A DNA stretch of 64,000 bases. Origin: Pyxicephalus adspersus. Taxonomy: Eukaryota; Chordata; Amphibia; Anura; Pyxicephalidae. Below are positions 1-13,475 of this stretch, piece by piece (the stretch's first letter is position 1; each line of letters starts with the position of its first letter). Location: the NCBI RefSeq assembly GCF_032062135.1, contig NC_092859.1, forward strand, positions 24,802,807 to 24,866,806. The letters are read 5' to 3'. The position numbers were made by a program, and so were the translations under genes. The notes below the pieces were generated by a model, which saw nothing but the letters and a program-made list of their open reading frames with translations, was not told where the DNA came from and ran no database searches.

Positions 1-2440
1 AAATACTGTGTAGTAGTAATAATAATAAGAAGAAGAATAATAATACAGCTTAAAACATCTGCAGTAAATCACAAAAGGGAAACTATTATTTCCTGCACTT
101 TACATAGAAATGAAAAAAAACAAAAAAAACAGCAGTGGTAATATCCAAACCTTTTCTTTTAATAACAACATAAGTCACCCAGGGGACAAGGATTTATAAA
201 AATGTATTTAAGCATAGTGCATTTACCAAAGCCAACATTTATATTGTAATGTCCTGGGAAAAAAAACAAAGGAAGAGTGTCACTGCTGTGGGCAGGGGTA
301 AATGTTTGCCTCAGTTTTCATAAATCTACCCCTAGGTGTTTGTTTTTTTCCAGGGAGAACAATAAACCCTTGAAGGGCTTGATAAAGTTTACGTATCTAT
401 TCCTCCTTTCTGTGCCTTTAGGATGTTAATAACAAACAACGATTCTCCAGATGAAATACAAGTCAGGAGTCACTAACACCAAGAGTTACCAAAATAGAGA
501 AATAAGCACCCTGAACCATTATGCTGGGGATGTGACTCACTTTAAGGGATTGTAACCTCTACCACCTCTTAACAGTGGCGGGCAGAGACAACTGCAATCC
601 AGACTTGGTTTTATGTTATCCCGCTGTACAGGATATGAATAACTAGAAATAGCTTAGTATAACAGTCAGCCTTTCGTCTGGCCAATTTCTAACCTACCGT
701 ATACTATAACCATGCCAATACTACACAGAAGCCCATTCCTCCTACAAGCACAAGATTTTGCAAAGAAGTAGTCAAAAACACAACAGAGACATTTTGTTTT
801 TGTGTGCCTTCTTCCATAAGTGTCTTCTTGTGAATTGTATGGCTGCTTTAGTTTGAAATTTAAGAAATAAGATATATTTTGCTCTGACCTATAATTGCTC
901 CATTGAGCCGCAACACCTCCAAAAATGTATACCTGTGCCAGAATAATAGGAGGGCCTACAAATATGAACAGTTTACAGCACTCCACATAAAGTATACCTG
1001 AAGCTAAAACTTGGGCTGCATACACACATGCAATATTTGTCATTGGATGACAAAAGACTAAACGATATATAGACGAACTCTGTACATACAGCGCCATTTT
1101 ACTCCATGGAGAGGGGAGTGGGAGAATGATGGTTGCGCTCTCTTCCCTTTATCCGTGGATCGGTCCTCCAGACAAGGAGCGCTGTACACATACCAGATTC
1201 TCGTCTGATATCTGCCCTGAGGCAATTATAGGACAAGAACCATCTGACGTGTGTACGTAGCCTTAGAGTAAAAAATGCTTTCAGTTCTGGCTTGTTTTTT
1301 TTTTTAATTGCAATCTTTATCTGGTTGCGGATATTTCCATCCACTTCCTGTTCCTGAGACTCCAAAAAAATGGGAGTATATCCTTCCAAGACAGTTGTCA
1401 CAGGAACAAATGTTGCCATTGGCTAACTTTAACTTTAAAATGACCCTGTCATAGTCCTTCTCTCATATAATTGCTCTGTTTAAATACTATGGCTAACAAA
1501 AGAATCTCTACATTTAACACTACAAGGTGTGACCAATGAATGGCCCCAGGGGAAGCAAATCCTTTACATGCTGTAGTCCCATACTACTGGATGTGAAAAT
1601 GCCATGGGGGGCAAGTAAATATAAAATCCCCAGGTTCCAGTTCATTGACAAAGCTCAATCCTATACCTGAGCATTGATTTGACATTTAGGTCACGTCATC
1701 TAAAATGTTCAGCCCAACAAGTCCAATATTGGGAACATTTTGATAGCAATCAGGCTGATAAGTGATTAAAAACAAAGTCACAAAGTAAAGTGGTGAACTA
1801 AATATCTGTTTCCTGGGTCAAAAGTGCTTGCACGGATTTAAGACCATTTCCTCTCTTTCAATCTCTGAATTCAGCCACTGGTATGGTCAATCATTTAACA
1901 CCCAATAAAGGAAGAACAAGAGATGGAAGACTACATATCCCATCATCCACATATCGCAACACAAACCATGTGCCTACTTGAGGAGGCAGGGCTGGTAGTC
2001 ATAGGAGGTAAGTGTTCAACAACCTCTGTTTATTAACAGGTAATTAAAAGGCACTGGGGGCAGTGTGTATAGGTACACAGGTATAGCCATGCAAAGCTAC
2101 ACAAATCTATGAATTTGTGACATTCAGCAAAGTTAATACTAATATTTGACATTATTGCTTTAATAATTGATCTATTCAGGGGTTAGCTGGGCTTTGAGAT
2201 AGAAAATCAAGCATTAAAAAGATTTTTTTAATCAAAAGAGAACTACTGAGACAATAGTCCAAAAAAAGATTTCCAAAAAAAAACTTAGTTCTGCTTTAGG
2301 GGCGGTGGAGAAAAAGAGTGCGAAAACGATACACAAATATCTTGTACACAAGTTAACTTTGACCCCTTTCTTTAGTCTTATGAGTAACCTATAAAACTTG
2401 GCCTTTCTGTGGAAAGAAGCAAAGAAACTCCTGCAGGATC
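1..2440. other. Non-coding, AT-rich
   Basis: It starts with an AAT/AGA-rich low-complexity stretch (1-55). Apart from a MITE fragment at 1.1-1.27 kb I see nothing supportable. Short open frames show no recognisable protein. Confidence 0.6.
1090..1267 (-). mobile_element. Harbinger-like MITE fragment
   Basis: It ends GACGTGTGTACGTAGCC and contains TCCATGGAGAGGGGAGTGGG, shared with the copy near 25.9 kb. Confidence 0.5.
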
Positions 2441-2477
2441 TTCACCGCATAAGTTTCACCCCTGCACATCAGCCACC

Positions 2478-2609
2478 TCACAGCATCTCATTCATGACCT
2501 GACACAAAGCTGTCTTGTTATCTAACTTCGGCCCTGAGGTGTTGAAAACTATTTTTAAATTCGGCGTGTCACGGGGATACAGATCCAGAGGGCTGATGTC
2601 AGTCTTCAT
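2478..2609 (-). CDS. Short coding-like segment, product unknown
   Basis: On the - strand an ATG in good context (ATCATGA) opens 43 codons: MKTDISPLDLYPRDTPNLKI, then VFNTSGPKLDNKTALCQVMN-EML and TGA. Codon choice and composition look like real protein. A donor-like GTGAGG overlaps the last codon (exon end would be 2482), and a pyrimidine-rich stretch with AAAG precedes it. It could be an exon, a start exon of the - strand gene, or a retrocopy fragment. I do not recognise the protein and it is not the start of ERC1 as I recall it. Confidence 0.3.
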   Translation of the reverse strand: MKTDISPLDLYPRDTPNLKIVFNTSGPKLDNKTALCQVMNEML

Positions 2610-3387
2610 GATATTACTTTGTAAAGAAGAGATTCTCTAAAATACCGTGTGCGCTCAGCAGGAGCCGACCGCGACCATACTCCTGACACCGGCTCAGTGG
2701 TGAAGCATGTGCGTTCCCGTTACACAAGATACCAACGCACTTGTGACTTGTCAGATGGTGAACTGTGTTAATTGTCTCTTTATAAACAAGTTTCTGGGTC
2801 ACCTAGAACCAGATGCACCGAGGTACAGAAAAGTTTAATTTCTAGTGAATGAACTTCTGTTTGGCAGATAAAGCAAAAACACAGTTCAACTAATGTGTAC
2901 CTACAGCCAATTAAAAAGTTATAATATATTGCAGCTAAATAACTTATCAGGAGGTTTTCATTACTTTTACCTGATGATCCTGGCAGTTTTTGTCACACTT
3001 ACTGACCTTGTTTGACAACACTCGTTCACTGTCCTTTATAGGGGACAAGCATTGTCAATCTGGCAGGAAGTTTCTTAGGTCTAAAGAACATCCCCCTTTC
3101 TCTATAACATATGTGTGGTAAGGGAGGGTGTTCTCTAGTGCTAAAACACTAACTGCACTAAAGAGAAAATGCTACAAAGTAAAAACAAGAAATTCCATTT
3201 TTTTTCTAAGATCTCCCAAAAGAAGATTTTTGAGTAAGCCTTCAATGCTGGATTCTGTGCATGAAAAAACATGTCAGATAAGAATATTTTGGTCCAACCT
3301 TCAGACACGTATAGAGAACCTGTACCCACAGGGCCTGAATCTAAAATATGCTTCCCAGAAAATTATATTTAGTATGCAGGATTGGTA

Positions 3388-3718
3388 TTAAAGCAGAACT
3401 AAAGCCTGCTATACTCACTTGTCCTGGTTCCATCACAGGACACCACCATCTTTTTCCTTCTTCTCTTTTAGGTTGCAATCTTTGGGCATTTTGATCCGGG
3501 CCGACATAAGTTTATTCAGTCCAACCAAGTGAGAGGAAGCCGGGATTGCAGAGTACCCTGGCAATTATCTCTGAGCTTCCCATGAGCAGCTCTATGTTTC
3601 TGACAGTTCCACAAAGTGATCAGGAGGGTAAAAGTGCTTATTGCAGTAGGTACTTTGCATGTGCCTTTCTGCAAAAATGCCATGCCTGATCCAAAATTTT
3701 AAAGTGGAACTTTAGTTT
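3388..3718. mobile_element. MITE of the TTAAAGCRGAACTAAA type
   Basis: TTAAAGCAGAACTAAAG and AAAGTGGAACTTTAGTT are inverted ends. The interior has CACCACCATCTTTTTCCTTC and CCTGGCAATTATC, shared with copies at 7.4, 17.2 and 19.4 kb. Confidence 0.65.
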
Positions 3719-4993
3719 CCCTGTTTTAAGGGAAGGGAGGAAAGAGAGAGAGTGTAGAGAAAGGGGTACACAAAGAGAGCGAGATTATAGCTGTAATTGG
3801 CGATGCTGCCGGAAATTGCGCCCAATGCACAATTTACTCCAGGACAACTCAGCACGCTGACGGTTTATATTGCAATCACACAGAAGCAGAACCTCACTGG
3901 GAGAAGCAGAAATAAAAAAAATTCAATCCCATCAAAGCGAAACGCAAATGAAATTTGTATCCAGGAGACTTGATATCAGATTAATACAGATTAATAGAAT
4001 CTTGGCTTATCAAAAAAGAACAATGACATTGTTCAAAATAAATCTTTTCAGTAATGTTTTCAGGCCCAAGCACAGAGACTCAGAGACTGCCTGGCGAGCG
4101 TTGAAAATGCAGGACATGCGCCCAATTTTTTGCTTTCATACACAGGGCCTAGAAGCATAACTCTATCCCCTGCATATAATAATATAATAGCACAATGGTG
4201 TTTATTAGCTCTATTGCAACCTTGAGTTATTAACACTCCTGAAAGTTTACCTACACCCAGATAATCTAAGAGGACCACAGAAATATAACTATAACCTGAT
4301 GTATGAAAATGTACAACTGCTACCTATAACTGTAATTTCATGTAAAGTGACACTTTACATGAAATGATTGTGAAATATCCAGCTGTGAATATGAAGGATG
4401 GCCTGGGTCCTCAAAAGGCTCTGGGTTTTTTTTAGCTGCAGAACCCAACAAGACATCAACAAAGTGAAATAGTTAACATAACTGGGCAGCAGTGGTGCAT
4501 CTAGGCACAGGACTGGTTTGTGTGGGAATAAGTACCACTCACACAATGTGTCATCTTATCACTTAGACTGTAGAAATGCAGCTCGGAGAACAGTACAAAC
4601 AACGTGATGCTCCTATACCCCACACCATGGTGACCTTCAGCTGTGTGATTCTGGACCTAATGAAGATTCCTCCTGTTGTGAAAGTGAACAGACAATAATT
4701 AAACTCTACACATGTACAATATAGTTTGGGTCATCCGCAGCCTTGGACACTTAAAGAACTACAACCCCCAACATGCTCTGGCAGTCTTTTTTAAAAGCCC
4801 TTTGAAACACAACTGTGGTCCACTAAATAAAATAATGCTTTCATTTCAAACAGGATTAAAATACTGCCTTGAATTTTTCCTGAAATACAGCAGTATGTGC
4901 CTCTGTATCACCTCACCTCCTGTGAACTGTATATCTGTATATACATGAAAACTCTGGAATATGATCTAAGGCACTGCTGCTTCTGCCTGTTAG

Positions 4994-5245
4994 GCTATGT
5001 ACACAGGTCAGGTGATTCTCATCCAATTATCATTTCAAGGCTAGTATCAGATGAGAATCTGACGTGTGTACAGCGGTCGGCGGATGTTGTTCATGGATCC
5101 GTCCTGACGGATCCACGAAGGACAGTATTGGAAGTGAAGGGGTGAAAGCACAGCGGGGTGCCGCTCTGTCGTTCTCCCCCTCCCCTCTACAGAGCACTAA
5201 TTCATGCATCTTTCAGTCTTTTGTCTTTAGAAAGGATCTTAAAAT
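4994..5245 (+). mobile_element. Harbinger-like MITE fragment
   Basis: It starts GGCTATGTACACAGGTCAG and shares ATGGATCCGTCCTGACGGAT and GTTCTCCCCCTCCCC with the 12.8 kb copy. The right end is degraded. Confidence 0.6.
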
Positions 5246-5280
5246 AATTAAAATAAGCAAGAGCAGCAGTGGTTGGTCTT

Positions 5281-5440
5281 AAACAGAAACTAAAGTTCCA
5301 TTTTTAAAACTCCACAATCAGGCAGATCATTTTTGCAGAAAGGTACAGGTGATATGCCTTCTGCAATATTCCCTCCTACCTGCCTGATTGCCCCAGGTAT
5401 CTGTTAAAAAATCTGGGATGGGCATGCAGGGTACCAGTAA
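5281..5440. mobile_element. MITE, TTAAAGCRGAACTAAA type, truncated copy
   Basis: AACTAAAGTTCCATTTTT and GCCTGATTGCCCCAGG match one half of the family. Confidence 0.5.
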
Positions 5441-6533
5441 AAGATCTAAATTTACATGATCCTAAAAACCCTTATTGTGAACATAAGAGGGGCAGCAACA
5501 ATTTTCAGCAACTACAACTCAGTCTCCATTTCCCGATGCTACTAAGAAGCTTCATGCAAGGGTGATAAAACCCTCTAGTTTCGTCTTCTAATGTAGTTTA
5601 TAATTTTCAACTCCTATGTGCAAACTTAGCATGAAAATACATTTTGAGAGGTGATATCCAAATTGACAAAAGTAGCTTCTTCCCAATTGTTCATGATAGG
5701 CCTTTTCTACTAGGGCTGTGACTTTTAGAAAAAAGAATAGTAATATAAGAAAAACCCTTTTGAAGTACCACTAATACGTTTAGCTAATTTACTGGTCAAA
5801 AAAGGGCAGGCGTATTTGTTTGTGCACAAAATGATCATACAATTCACATTTTGGGAGTTATCCAATTAGATTCCCTAAAGAAAGTTATCCTGTAGTACCA
5901 TGATTTTTTTTTATTTTCTAAACTACAATGTAAAACCACTTTCATTTACAGATATTTTGTATTTTATTAAACCTCTGTGTTTACCAAGGTAACCTCTAAA
6001 TTCAATTGTCACATTGCAATCCTATAACTGGCAGAGATGCTTACGGTAACATTAGTATCTGGCATCGCCCTACATGCCCCGTAGGCACAGCAGCTTAGAC
6101 AAATAGCCCGTAGCTGGCGGCTAGGATTACACAAAACACAAAGGCGTGTTGCCACTGCAAAGAACAGCTCTCCGCTGCCGCCGCTTATGTGAAATTGGGA
6201 ATATCGTTCCCTGGCTTGCAGCTCGAGCGGAACAAACCTCACAGAATGGAAACCGCTTATTTATAAAACCATATTTATCCAGACGGGGGCTATAAGGCAC
6301 CTCTGGTCACCAAAACGCTTTATAGTGAGGGATTTGTGATTTTCATGTTTCAGTGATAGCCTGATATGAATGTGGCAGGTAATATCCTCAGAATAATAAA
6401 CGTTTTAAACCCAAAAACAAACAGGTAATATATTGCAGCCAATTTTATGGATGTGGTGGCTGCATACATTTTCTTTAGTAAGGTTTTTTGTTTTATCCAT
6501 TTTTTTATCTTGATGATGCTATCTGTACCATAC

Positions 6534-6633
6534 CAGTATTCTCCCCTGCCCCTTTTAGTTGGACACACCACCCAGGACATTTCAGTAACCACCCGGCTGT
6601 TTGTGGGAAAAAAAATTTCTGGGTTGAACACTG
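6534..6633 (+). mobile_element. hAT5-like MITE copy, 6.5 kb, internally deleted
   Basis: CAGTATTCTCCCCTGCC to GGGTTGAACACTG, with flanks CATAC and CACAC. Confidence 0.65.
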
Positions 6634-7025
6634 CACACTTACTATTCCACTACTCCATCATTTTTTTTTTTTTGTACTGCATCTTTGAAGAAGCAAGGTT
6701 GTCACTATAGGATAGGACTTCAACCCAATCCTCTACAAACATAGATGGGCAGCGTTTTGTAGTCCAGAGAGCTGGCAGGATCAGCGGGTATTTTTTTCAA
6801 AACATAAATCGAGCAGACATATTTACCAATTGAGCAAATATGTTCAATAATAGGGTTTACCTAGATATTAGGGGTCCATTCATGTTTATATTGGTCCCAA
6901 CAGTGGAATGCAGGGATTCCACAGAAATTGAAGGCTTGGGCGTTTTTTTATCCCTGTTAATATATGCTGTTCATTGGGAGGGTAATGCTATATAGTCCAG
7001 CTCTAACCAATACTTATTTGCATTG

Positions 7026-7161
7026 CAGTGTTCTCCCCAGCCCCTTTTGACAGGGCGCACCACCCGGCTGTTTACTGAAAAGGTAGGTCACAATACAGGG
7101 GCTGCCACCCACCTACATTTTCTTACCACCCAGCTTAAAAATATTTCTGGGTTGAACACTG
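7026..7161 (+). mobile_element. hAT5-like MITE copy, 7.0 kb
   Basis: From CAGTGTTCTCCCCAG to CTGGGTTGAACACTG, inverse orientation to the 14.7 kb copy. The flanks CATTG and CATTA match at four of five bases. Confidence 0.7.
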
Positions 7162-7383
7162 CATTATATATAGTAAAGAAAATCAGATCCTTTTTGAGCT
7201 CATGTTGGTGTCCTTTAAGAACAACAGGACATTAAAGAAAATTTTTATACTACCTGTCTTTTTGTCTCAAGTGTTAGACAAAACATGAAGTGAGGCAACA
7301 GACAGAAGTAAAATTTACTTGTGTTATGGTCTGCATTATCCAAAATTCACATCTGAAGCTGAGCATCTTCTGACCTGCTCCAC

Positions 7384-7681
7384 TTAAAGCAGAACTAAAC
7401 CCGTGATACTCACCTGTCCTCGTTCACTAGCAGGGTCCCTCAATCCTTTCTTTCTTCCCTTCCTATAGATGATCTTTGGCCATCTTCATTTTCCGGGTTG
7501 GGATAACGTTAACTCCCGTGCAGGAGTTCATTTATCCAGGCATGTGCAGTTTTTTCCAGATACCCAGAGCAATCAGGCAGGTAAGGAGGGATTATTGTAA
7601 AAGGAATATTGTTTGTCCCTTTCTGCAATTATGACCTGCCTGATGGTGGGTTTTTAAAAATAGATCTTTATTTTTGCTTTA
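7384..7681. mobile_element. MITE, TTAAAGCRGAACTAAA type, copy 2
   Basis: It starts TTAAAGCAGAACTAAACCC, ends near TTTTTGCTTTAA, and shares GACCTGCCTGAT with the other copies. Confidence 0.6.
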
Positions 7682-8267
7682 ATCATTTCATAGATTTGGA
7701 AAAAAGAAAATAGCAGTTGTGACAACTCGTGAACACAAGCTCTTGAAGTAAGAAAAGTTTATGGTCTCTACCTGGATATTATTGGTGTGGTTCCCATGAG
7801 GGAGCTTTCACCACCAACATTAGGATTACCAAGACTTCCTCTAGATCTTTACGGAATTAGTCTCATATCTTAGTGGAAATCTTTCCAGCAGGACTCCATC
7901 TTTATTATTAGTGGTAGTCACCCTATAAAATAGCGTTATTCTTAACATTTTTGTATTTTTATGCACCTGGAATGAATTTACCTGATTTAAGCTGAAGCTG
8001 TAATTAAGATTTAAACAAGTTACAATAAAATATTTGTAGACTGGCTTCTAGTAAACAGTTTGGTTTATTTATTTCGCACCATTCTTCCTTTGTATGATGT
8101 CCATCCTTTTGACTGTCCACATTATCTGACAGCTTTCTGTAGAATTACATTTGCGGAATATTTTGTGTGGCCCCTTGGTAATTCCAGATTTTTCAGGCCT
8201 TCTATATCTGAAAAAGCAGAAAAATAAATTCTGCAGAATGTGTTGGGCATTCGGTGTCTAATAGTAG

Positions 8268-8535
8268 GAAAAGAAACCCTAGGGTTCCTTCAAAGGTTGC
8301 CAGGGGTTTCTTGAGCCATTTGAACCTCTCAGGTCAGTTTCCATGGTCATTAATGATCTATTTGGATATCTGCAATGATGGCATTCTTCCCTCTAACCAA
8401 CAATATAAAAGCCATTCTTTCCATAGACCAGCAGGCTAATGTACCATGAATCGAGCATGTCATGAATATTGTCTGGGATCTGAAAATTATTTTAAGGGTC
8501 CCCCCATAATTTAAAGGTATATTATACTCTACACA
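8268..8535 (+). mobile_element. hAT-type MITE, copy 2, left end degraded
   Basis: TTCTTGAGCCATTTGAACCT, TCTGCAATGATGGCATTCTT and GGGTCCCCCCATAATTTAAA match the 18.4 kb copy. Confidence 0.55.
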
Positions 8536-10560
8536 GCACCACAAAAAATGATGTAACTATATAAATAAAAAAAAAAGAGTAATAAAATTCACCCTTGAAG
8601 ATTCTCAAAGATCAAATTCCTTTTTGCACTGGATGCCTCTAATCTTACTTCAAGCTTTGTGAAGATTTATAATAAAAGCAGGAAGTTCATCAAATGACAA
8701 GAAAAAGAAAATTGGGATGTCTTGCACGTAAAAGTGTTGCTGCCATGGTTACAAAAGAAATCTTTAACTGGACTACAAAGTGGAAAGGAAAGGTCTAAAT
8801 TGTTGCATTTATATTGAACAAAAAAAAAGGAATTTTCATTTTGGAGGCATATAGAAGAGAATACTAAAAGAGCAACAACATCCAAAAATCAGCGAGCTTG
8901 GTCTGCCATTAAATCGCTGGATGGAGGCAGTGACAGAAGCCTGGACCCTAATCGTGGCATCTGTTGATCATTCTCCCGCTGACGGGTAGACGCTCTAGCG
9001 AAATCCTGACTGTGGCAGGAACCGGAGCAGAGGCCTGCAGCCAGTCATTGAGAAGGTTTTTCTCTCTCTCTCGCTGAGCCTTTATATCAGTAGAGACAGG
9101 ATGATGTCACCATGTAATTTTTTTGCTCTGTCACAGCCCAAGGAGAGATCTGAGACCACCAGGAAATACATGAAGCTCTGCAGCTTTCAAGATGCAAATG
9201 GGGCAGCACACCGAGGGTTAAAAGGAAAATTAACCATTACCAGATGATAACATTAAAGGTCACGATTGTGATAAAAGGAAATCTGGAAATGAAGGAATTG
9301 AAACAGTAAGGTGGGGTGGCAAATTAAAAAGCAGCTGATGAAAGGGGTCATTTCATGTCCGCCACTTTCCTTCTACCACCTTTTCTCAAAGTGTAAAATG
9401 GAAAGAAAAAAAGCTAAAGAGGATATTGTTCAGAAAAAAAAAACCTTTTGTGTTATTTTCTCCATCAAACACAAAAACAGCAAGACAAAAAGGTTTAAAA
9501 ATAAATAAATTTGGGGTTCTTGTAATAGAAATTGTTTCCAATTGCCTAATCAGATTCTTAACCCCTAAAGTCACAGATATGAAGGTGCAGATAACAATAT
9601 GGGTCTAACAGGGCTATAAATAAATGTTCACGGATACATTTGATTCTAACATTACACCCTGGGTGTGAAGCACTCGAATGCAATCTATGTCTGATCTAGA
9701 AGCAATCATTTTGAATGCTGAAATGTATAAAAGATACTAAATAATAATAATATCATGGGTGGTGCCCATTTCAGCCAACAAACCTCAGTGGCAAAGTCAA
9801 TCTCCTAAATGTTCACCATCTATCTAAAAAATAAATATTTGCAGCTTTCTGCAGACATAACACTGCAACGGTTGCAGGGAAAAATAAAGCCACAGAGATT
9901 TGGTGGCTAGTTTTAGAAATAATTAGATTTATATTTGTATTTATTTTCACTTGCACACCACAACACCTAGCGCAGGTGCTTATACGCAATGAGGCTTCGT
10001 AGTTATCAACAGCAAATACATACAAAGAAATACTACAATGTTTCAGGATCCTTAGAACAGGAACACCTCATTAAGGCAACATTGTTGAGAACCTTTTGAA
10101 AGTGAATAGGTACCTTACATATGTACACATAGGTGTAACGGGCCCTTATACACAAACTATATGATATTTGAAACTGATAGGACCAACTGAGCGTCATTTC
10201 CAAAAACTGTATAGACACAAAATCATGAAGCCAGGAAGCCACTTTTGCTAATAATTAAATCAAGCATTATAGTTTATTATATAAATAGTTTATAAATGGG
10301 ACTGCCTTCCTAACAAATTCCCAATTCACCTGCGGCTTAGGCAAATTTATTCCAAACGTTGTTTGTGTTCCAGGGACATATCCCTTTCCATATGAAATCA
10401 ATACTTTTCTTGCAGATCCCCTCATCATGTGTTCCTAGATTTTGCACCAATAATTACATTTTGCACCACATTCAACCAGTATTCCAGCACACGTTTAAAT
10501 TGAAGAATGATAAAGAAAATCTTATTTGCAGCCCATAATGTTTACCTAGCCAAGAATTAA

Positions 10561-10988
10561 GCTAGGTACACACTTGCAATAATAAATAGAAAACGAACGA
10601 CTAATGATTATGCACGATTATTTTGAACGATCATATTGTGCACAATTCTGTCCATGCTGTAACAATACCATCGTTCAAAAAAAAACTACCAATAGCGTGT
10701 ATACAGGCTAGATACGATCATTTGAACAATGCAGGAAGTGACATGTAAAGGAGAAAGTGTATAGTGTATCGCAGAACCATTGATTACTGAACGATCACTG
10801 AACAACTGTACACACAATAGATAGCGAACAATCATCGCTCAATCAGATCCATCAGGACGGTCATTCGTTTCCAGCTACAATTCTCATTTGTCGATGTCGT
10901 TGTGCACTTTTTTTATTAACGATTATCGAACGATCGGTCATTACTCGTTTGTTTCCAACCGCTATTATTTCAAGTGTGTACACAGCTT
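10561..10988. mobile_element. Harbinger-like MITE with TAA flanks
   Basis: GCTAGGTACACACTTG and CAAGTGTGTACACAGCTT are inverted ends. TAA borders both sides (10558-10560 and 10989-10991), as for PIF/Harbinger. The interior is rich in CGAACGAT-type motifs. Confidence 0.65.
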
Positions 10989-11157
10989 TAAGGCAGATGT
11001 CAGGAAACGAGTAGGATATCAAGATGAATGATTTCAAGATGAGAAAACTTTTTTGCACTGTTTAGAGTAAAGAATGTAACAGGGACAAATACAGAAACAA
11101 AAACAAAATCAACCATTGTCCAATCATCAATAAAAAAAATCAGGACAAGCTATTTTT

Positions 11158-11458
11158 ATCCAGTATTTATATGGAGCGGACATATTACGCAGCGCTGTAC
11201 AAAGTCCATAGTCATATGACTAGCTGTCCCTCAATGGGGCAATCTAATGTCCCTACCATAGTCATATGATAATGTCTTTATGTATGTTAATCTTTAGGTA
11301 AATTTTGGGGGGGAGGCAATTACCCTAACTACATGTTTTTGGAATGGGGAAACCTACATAAACACAGGGAGAACTTGCAAACTCCATGCAGTGTCCTGGC
11401 CAAGATTCAAACCTGGCACCCAGCGCTGCAAAAGCACTTTTGAGCCACCATGCTGCCC
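11158..11458 (-). mobile_element. tRNA-derived SINE-like element
   Basis: On the - strand, GAGCCA-type box A sequence (TGGCTCAAAAGTGC) and box B (GCCAGGTTTGAATCTTGGCC) are followed by GGAGTTTGCAAGTTCTCCC. The tail has the frog 'cagcgctgcgtaatatg' sequence. Pol III promoter layout as in tRNA SINEs. Confidence 0.6.
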
Positions 11459-12103
11459 TACAAGTTTTAAAGCTGCCAGCAAATTTAACCACAATATGCC
11501 ACAGGAAGGTACTAGACAAATCTGGAAATTAAAGATCACTGTGGCGGAAATAGCTCTGCTATAGAGAAAAAGATTCAAGTCATTGGTGGCAGAAGGGTAA
11601 CTATTATAAATATATTTTACAAGCTTTTTTTTTTTACATAAGCAAACGCTTCCCATAAATGTCAACCAACTGAGTCACTACAGCAGTCTTTTACTGTTTA
11701 ACACACACAAAAAACTGGATTAAAGCCTAAAAACTAGAAACAATACTTTATTTAAGTCGGCAGTGACAGACAGTATATTTTTAATGGCAGTATGAAATCA
11801 ATGACCACCATTGATGGTCGATCAATAGCAAACACCATCAATAACTGATCAAACCAGCCAAATTCCTAACGTTACCAACACACCCTGCAAAAGTATTTAA
11901 TAGGTGTGCCTTGTTTTAAGTTTTTGTGAAATGCCAACTGTATAATTTCACCATGCCTACGTACAATATTCTATAGCATGGCTGGCAGTGCCTACTACAA
12001 ATTACTCATAAAACAGCCTACAACATTCAACAGGAACCCACACAGCGCCAAGACATATGTGGGATGCCAGCCTTCATGATTTTATCACAGCTTAGCAGGA
12101 CTC

Positions 12104-12275
12104 AGGAATATTATTATTATTATTATTATTATTAATAAACAGGATTTTAATAGCACCAACATACTACGCAGCGCTGTACATTAAATAGGGGTTGCAAATG
12201 ACAGAAGAATACAGACAGTGACACAGGGGAAGAGGACCCTGCCCCGAAGAGCTTACAATCTAGGAGGTATATACT
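12104..12275 (+). repeat. (TTA)n plus 'cgcagcgctgtacattaaat' tail repeat
   Basis: A TTA microsatellite (12111-12134) joins AACATACTACGCAGCGCTGT and AAGAGCTTACAATCTAGGAG, a sequence reappearing reversed at 13335-13475 and shortened near 21253, 24802, 25060 and 29600. Confidence 0.6.
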
Positions 12276-12836
12276 TAATCAATAGAAGAATATTAGTGAT
12301 TGAAGAGAACCAGAACTGGACTTGTGCAAGTATTACCTAGATTTTGCACTAGTCTAATCATAGGGCCATACGAATCAGACATTATCTTTTATTCACCTAA
12401 ATCTATCCAAACGAGAATTGAACAACGTGTGCACCACTCCAAAACTCTATATGTGATTTACTTCTCATAAAGAGGATAAGGACAGTATAATGATGATGAC
12501 TATAAATTTATTTTGTAACGGAAAGCAAGCCACTGCGTTTCAAGGATGCACGTCTCCTTCATCAGGGCTACAATAGGGTTTGGGGGGATGCAAATGTGCA
12601 AAACGAACTGGATATTTATTTATTCGACAATCAGCAACCTTATACTTTCGGAGTACTCCTTACCCCTAAATTTGGAGTGGTGTGTCCATCTTTTCACTTC
12701 TGTATTTTCAGCATGTTGGATACCTTGACTTTCAGGACGAGGCTAACTTCTACCAGCCACCCCCGTCCTTCTTATGTTTACATTTGGATTATATACATGG
12801 TTGTCCCCTTCTTTCGGCCAATGGAGTAAAGGTTAA

Positions 12837-13128
12837 GGCTACGTACACACATCGGAGGATCCTCGTCCAATTTCAGCCCTGACGTGAATCTGGCATGTGT
12901 ACAACACGCTCGTCGTTCTTGGATCCGTCCTGATGGATCCGCCAACGACAAATGATCATAAAGAAAGTGAAGGGGAGAGACATCCGTCGTTCTCCCCTCC
13001 TCCCTCTCCATACAGCAGACTGGTGTTATATGCACACTGCTCATTCATGCATCGTTCAGTCTTTTGTCATTGGAAAGGATTGTGAAAGATTCTTTTTAAC
13101 GACAATTATTGAACGTGTGTACCCAGCC
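12837..13128. mobile_element. Harbinger-like MITE, second member
   Basis: GGCTACGTACACAC and GTGTGTACCCAGCC are inverted ends, flanked by TAA (12834-12836 and 13129-13131). The interior has TGGATCCGTCCTGATGGATC. Confidence 0.7.
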
Positions 13129-13334
13129 TAACAATAGGCTGAACACTCAAGTCCTAGATGACAGATGTGAGTAAAATAGCAAATGTCCAATTCTGGGTGA
13201 CCTTTGTCCCCTAACTGCAGCTGAAAGGAAACACATTGATTAGGTAAATAAAGCTTTCATATGGAAACAAGCATTAATTAGCTTTAGAATCTTACACAAG
13301 CCCTGCTATAGTGTGATACTTCCCCCACCTCCTA

Positions 13335-13475
13335 GATTGTAAGCTCTTCTGGGAAGGGTCCTCTCCTCCTCCTGTGTCAGTGTCTGTATCTGTATCTGTC
13401 TGTCATTTGCAACCCCTATTTATTGTACAGCGCTGTGTAATATGTTGGCGCTATATAAATCCTGTTTATGAATAA
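13335..13475 (-). repeat. Reversed copy of the same tail repeat
   Basis: CTAGATTGTAAGCTCTTCTG to AATATGTTGGCGCTATATAA is the reverse complement of the 12.1 kb repeat. Confidence 0.6.

Noticed and set aside
5950..6250. CG-containing block as an exon or promoter
   Set aside because: Neither strand gives conserved protein and no donor or promoter motifs stand out; it has the look of an old repeat.
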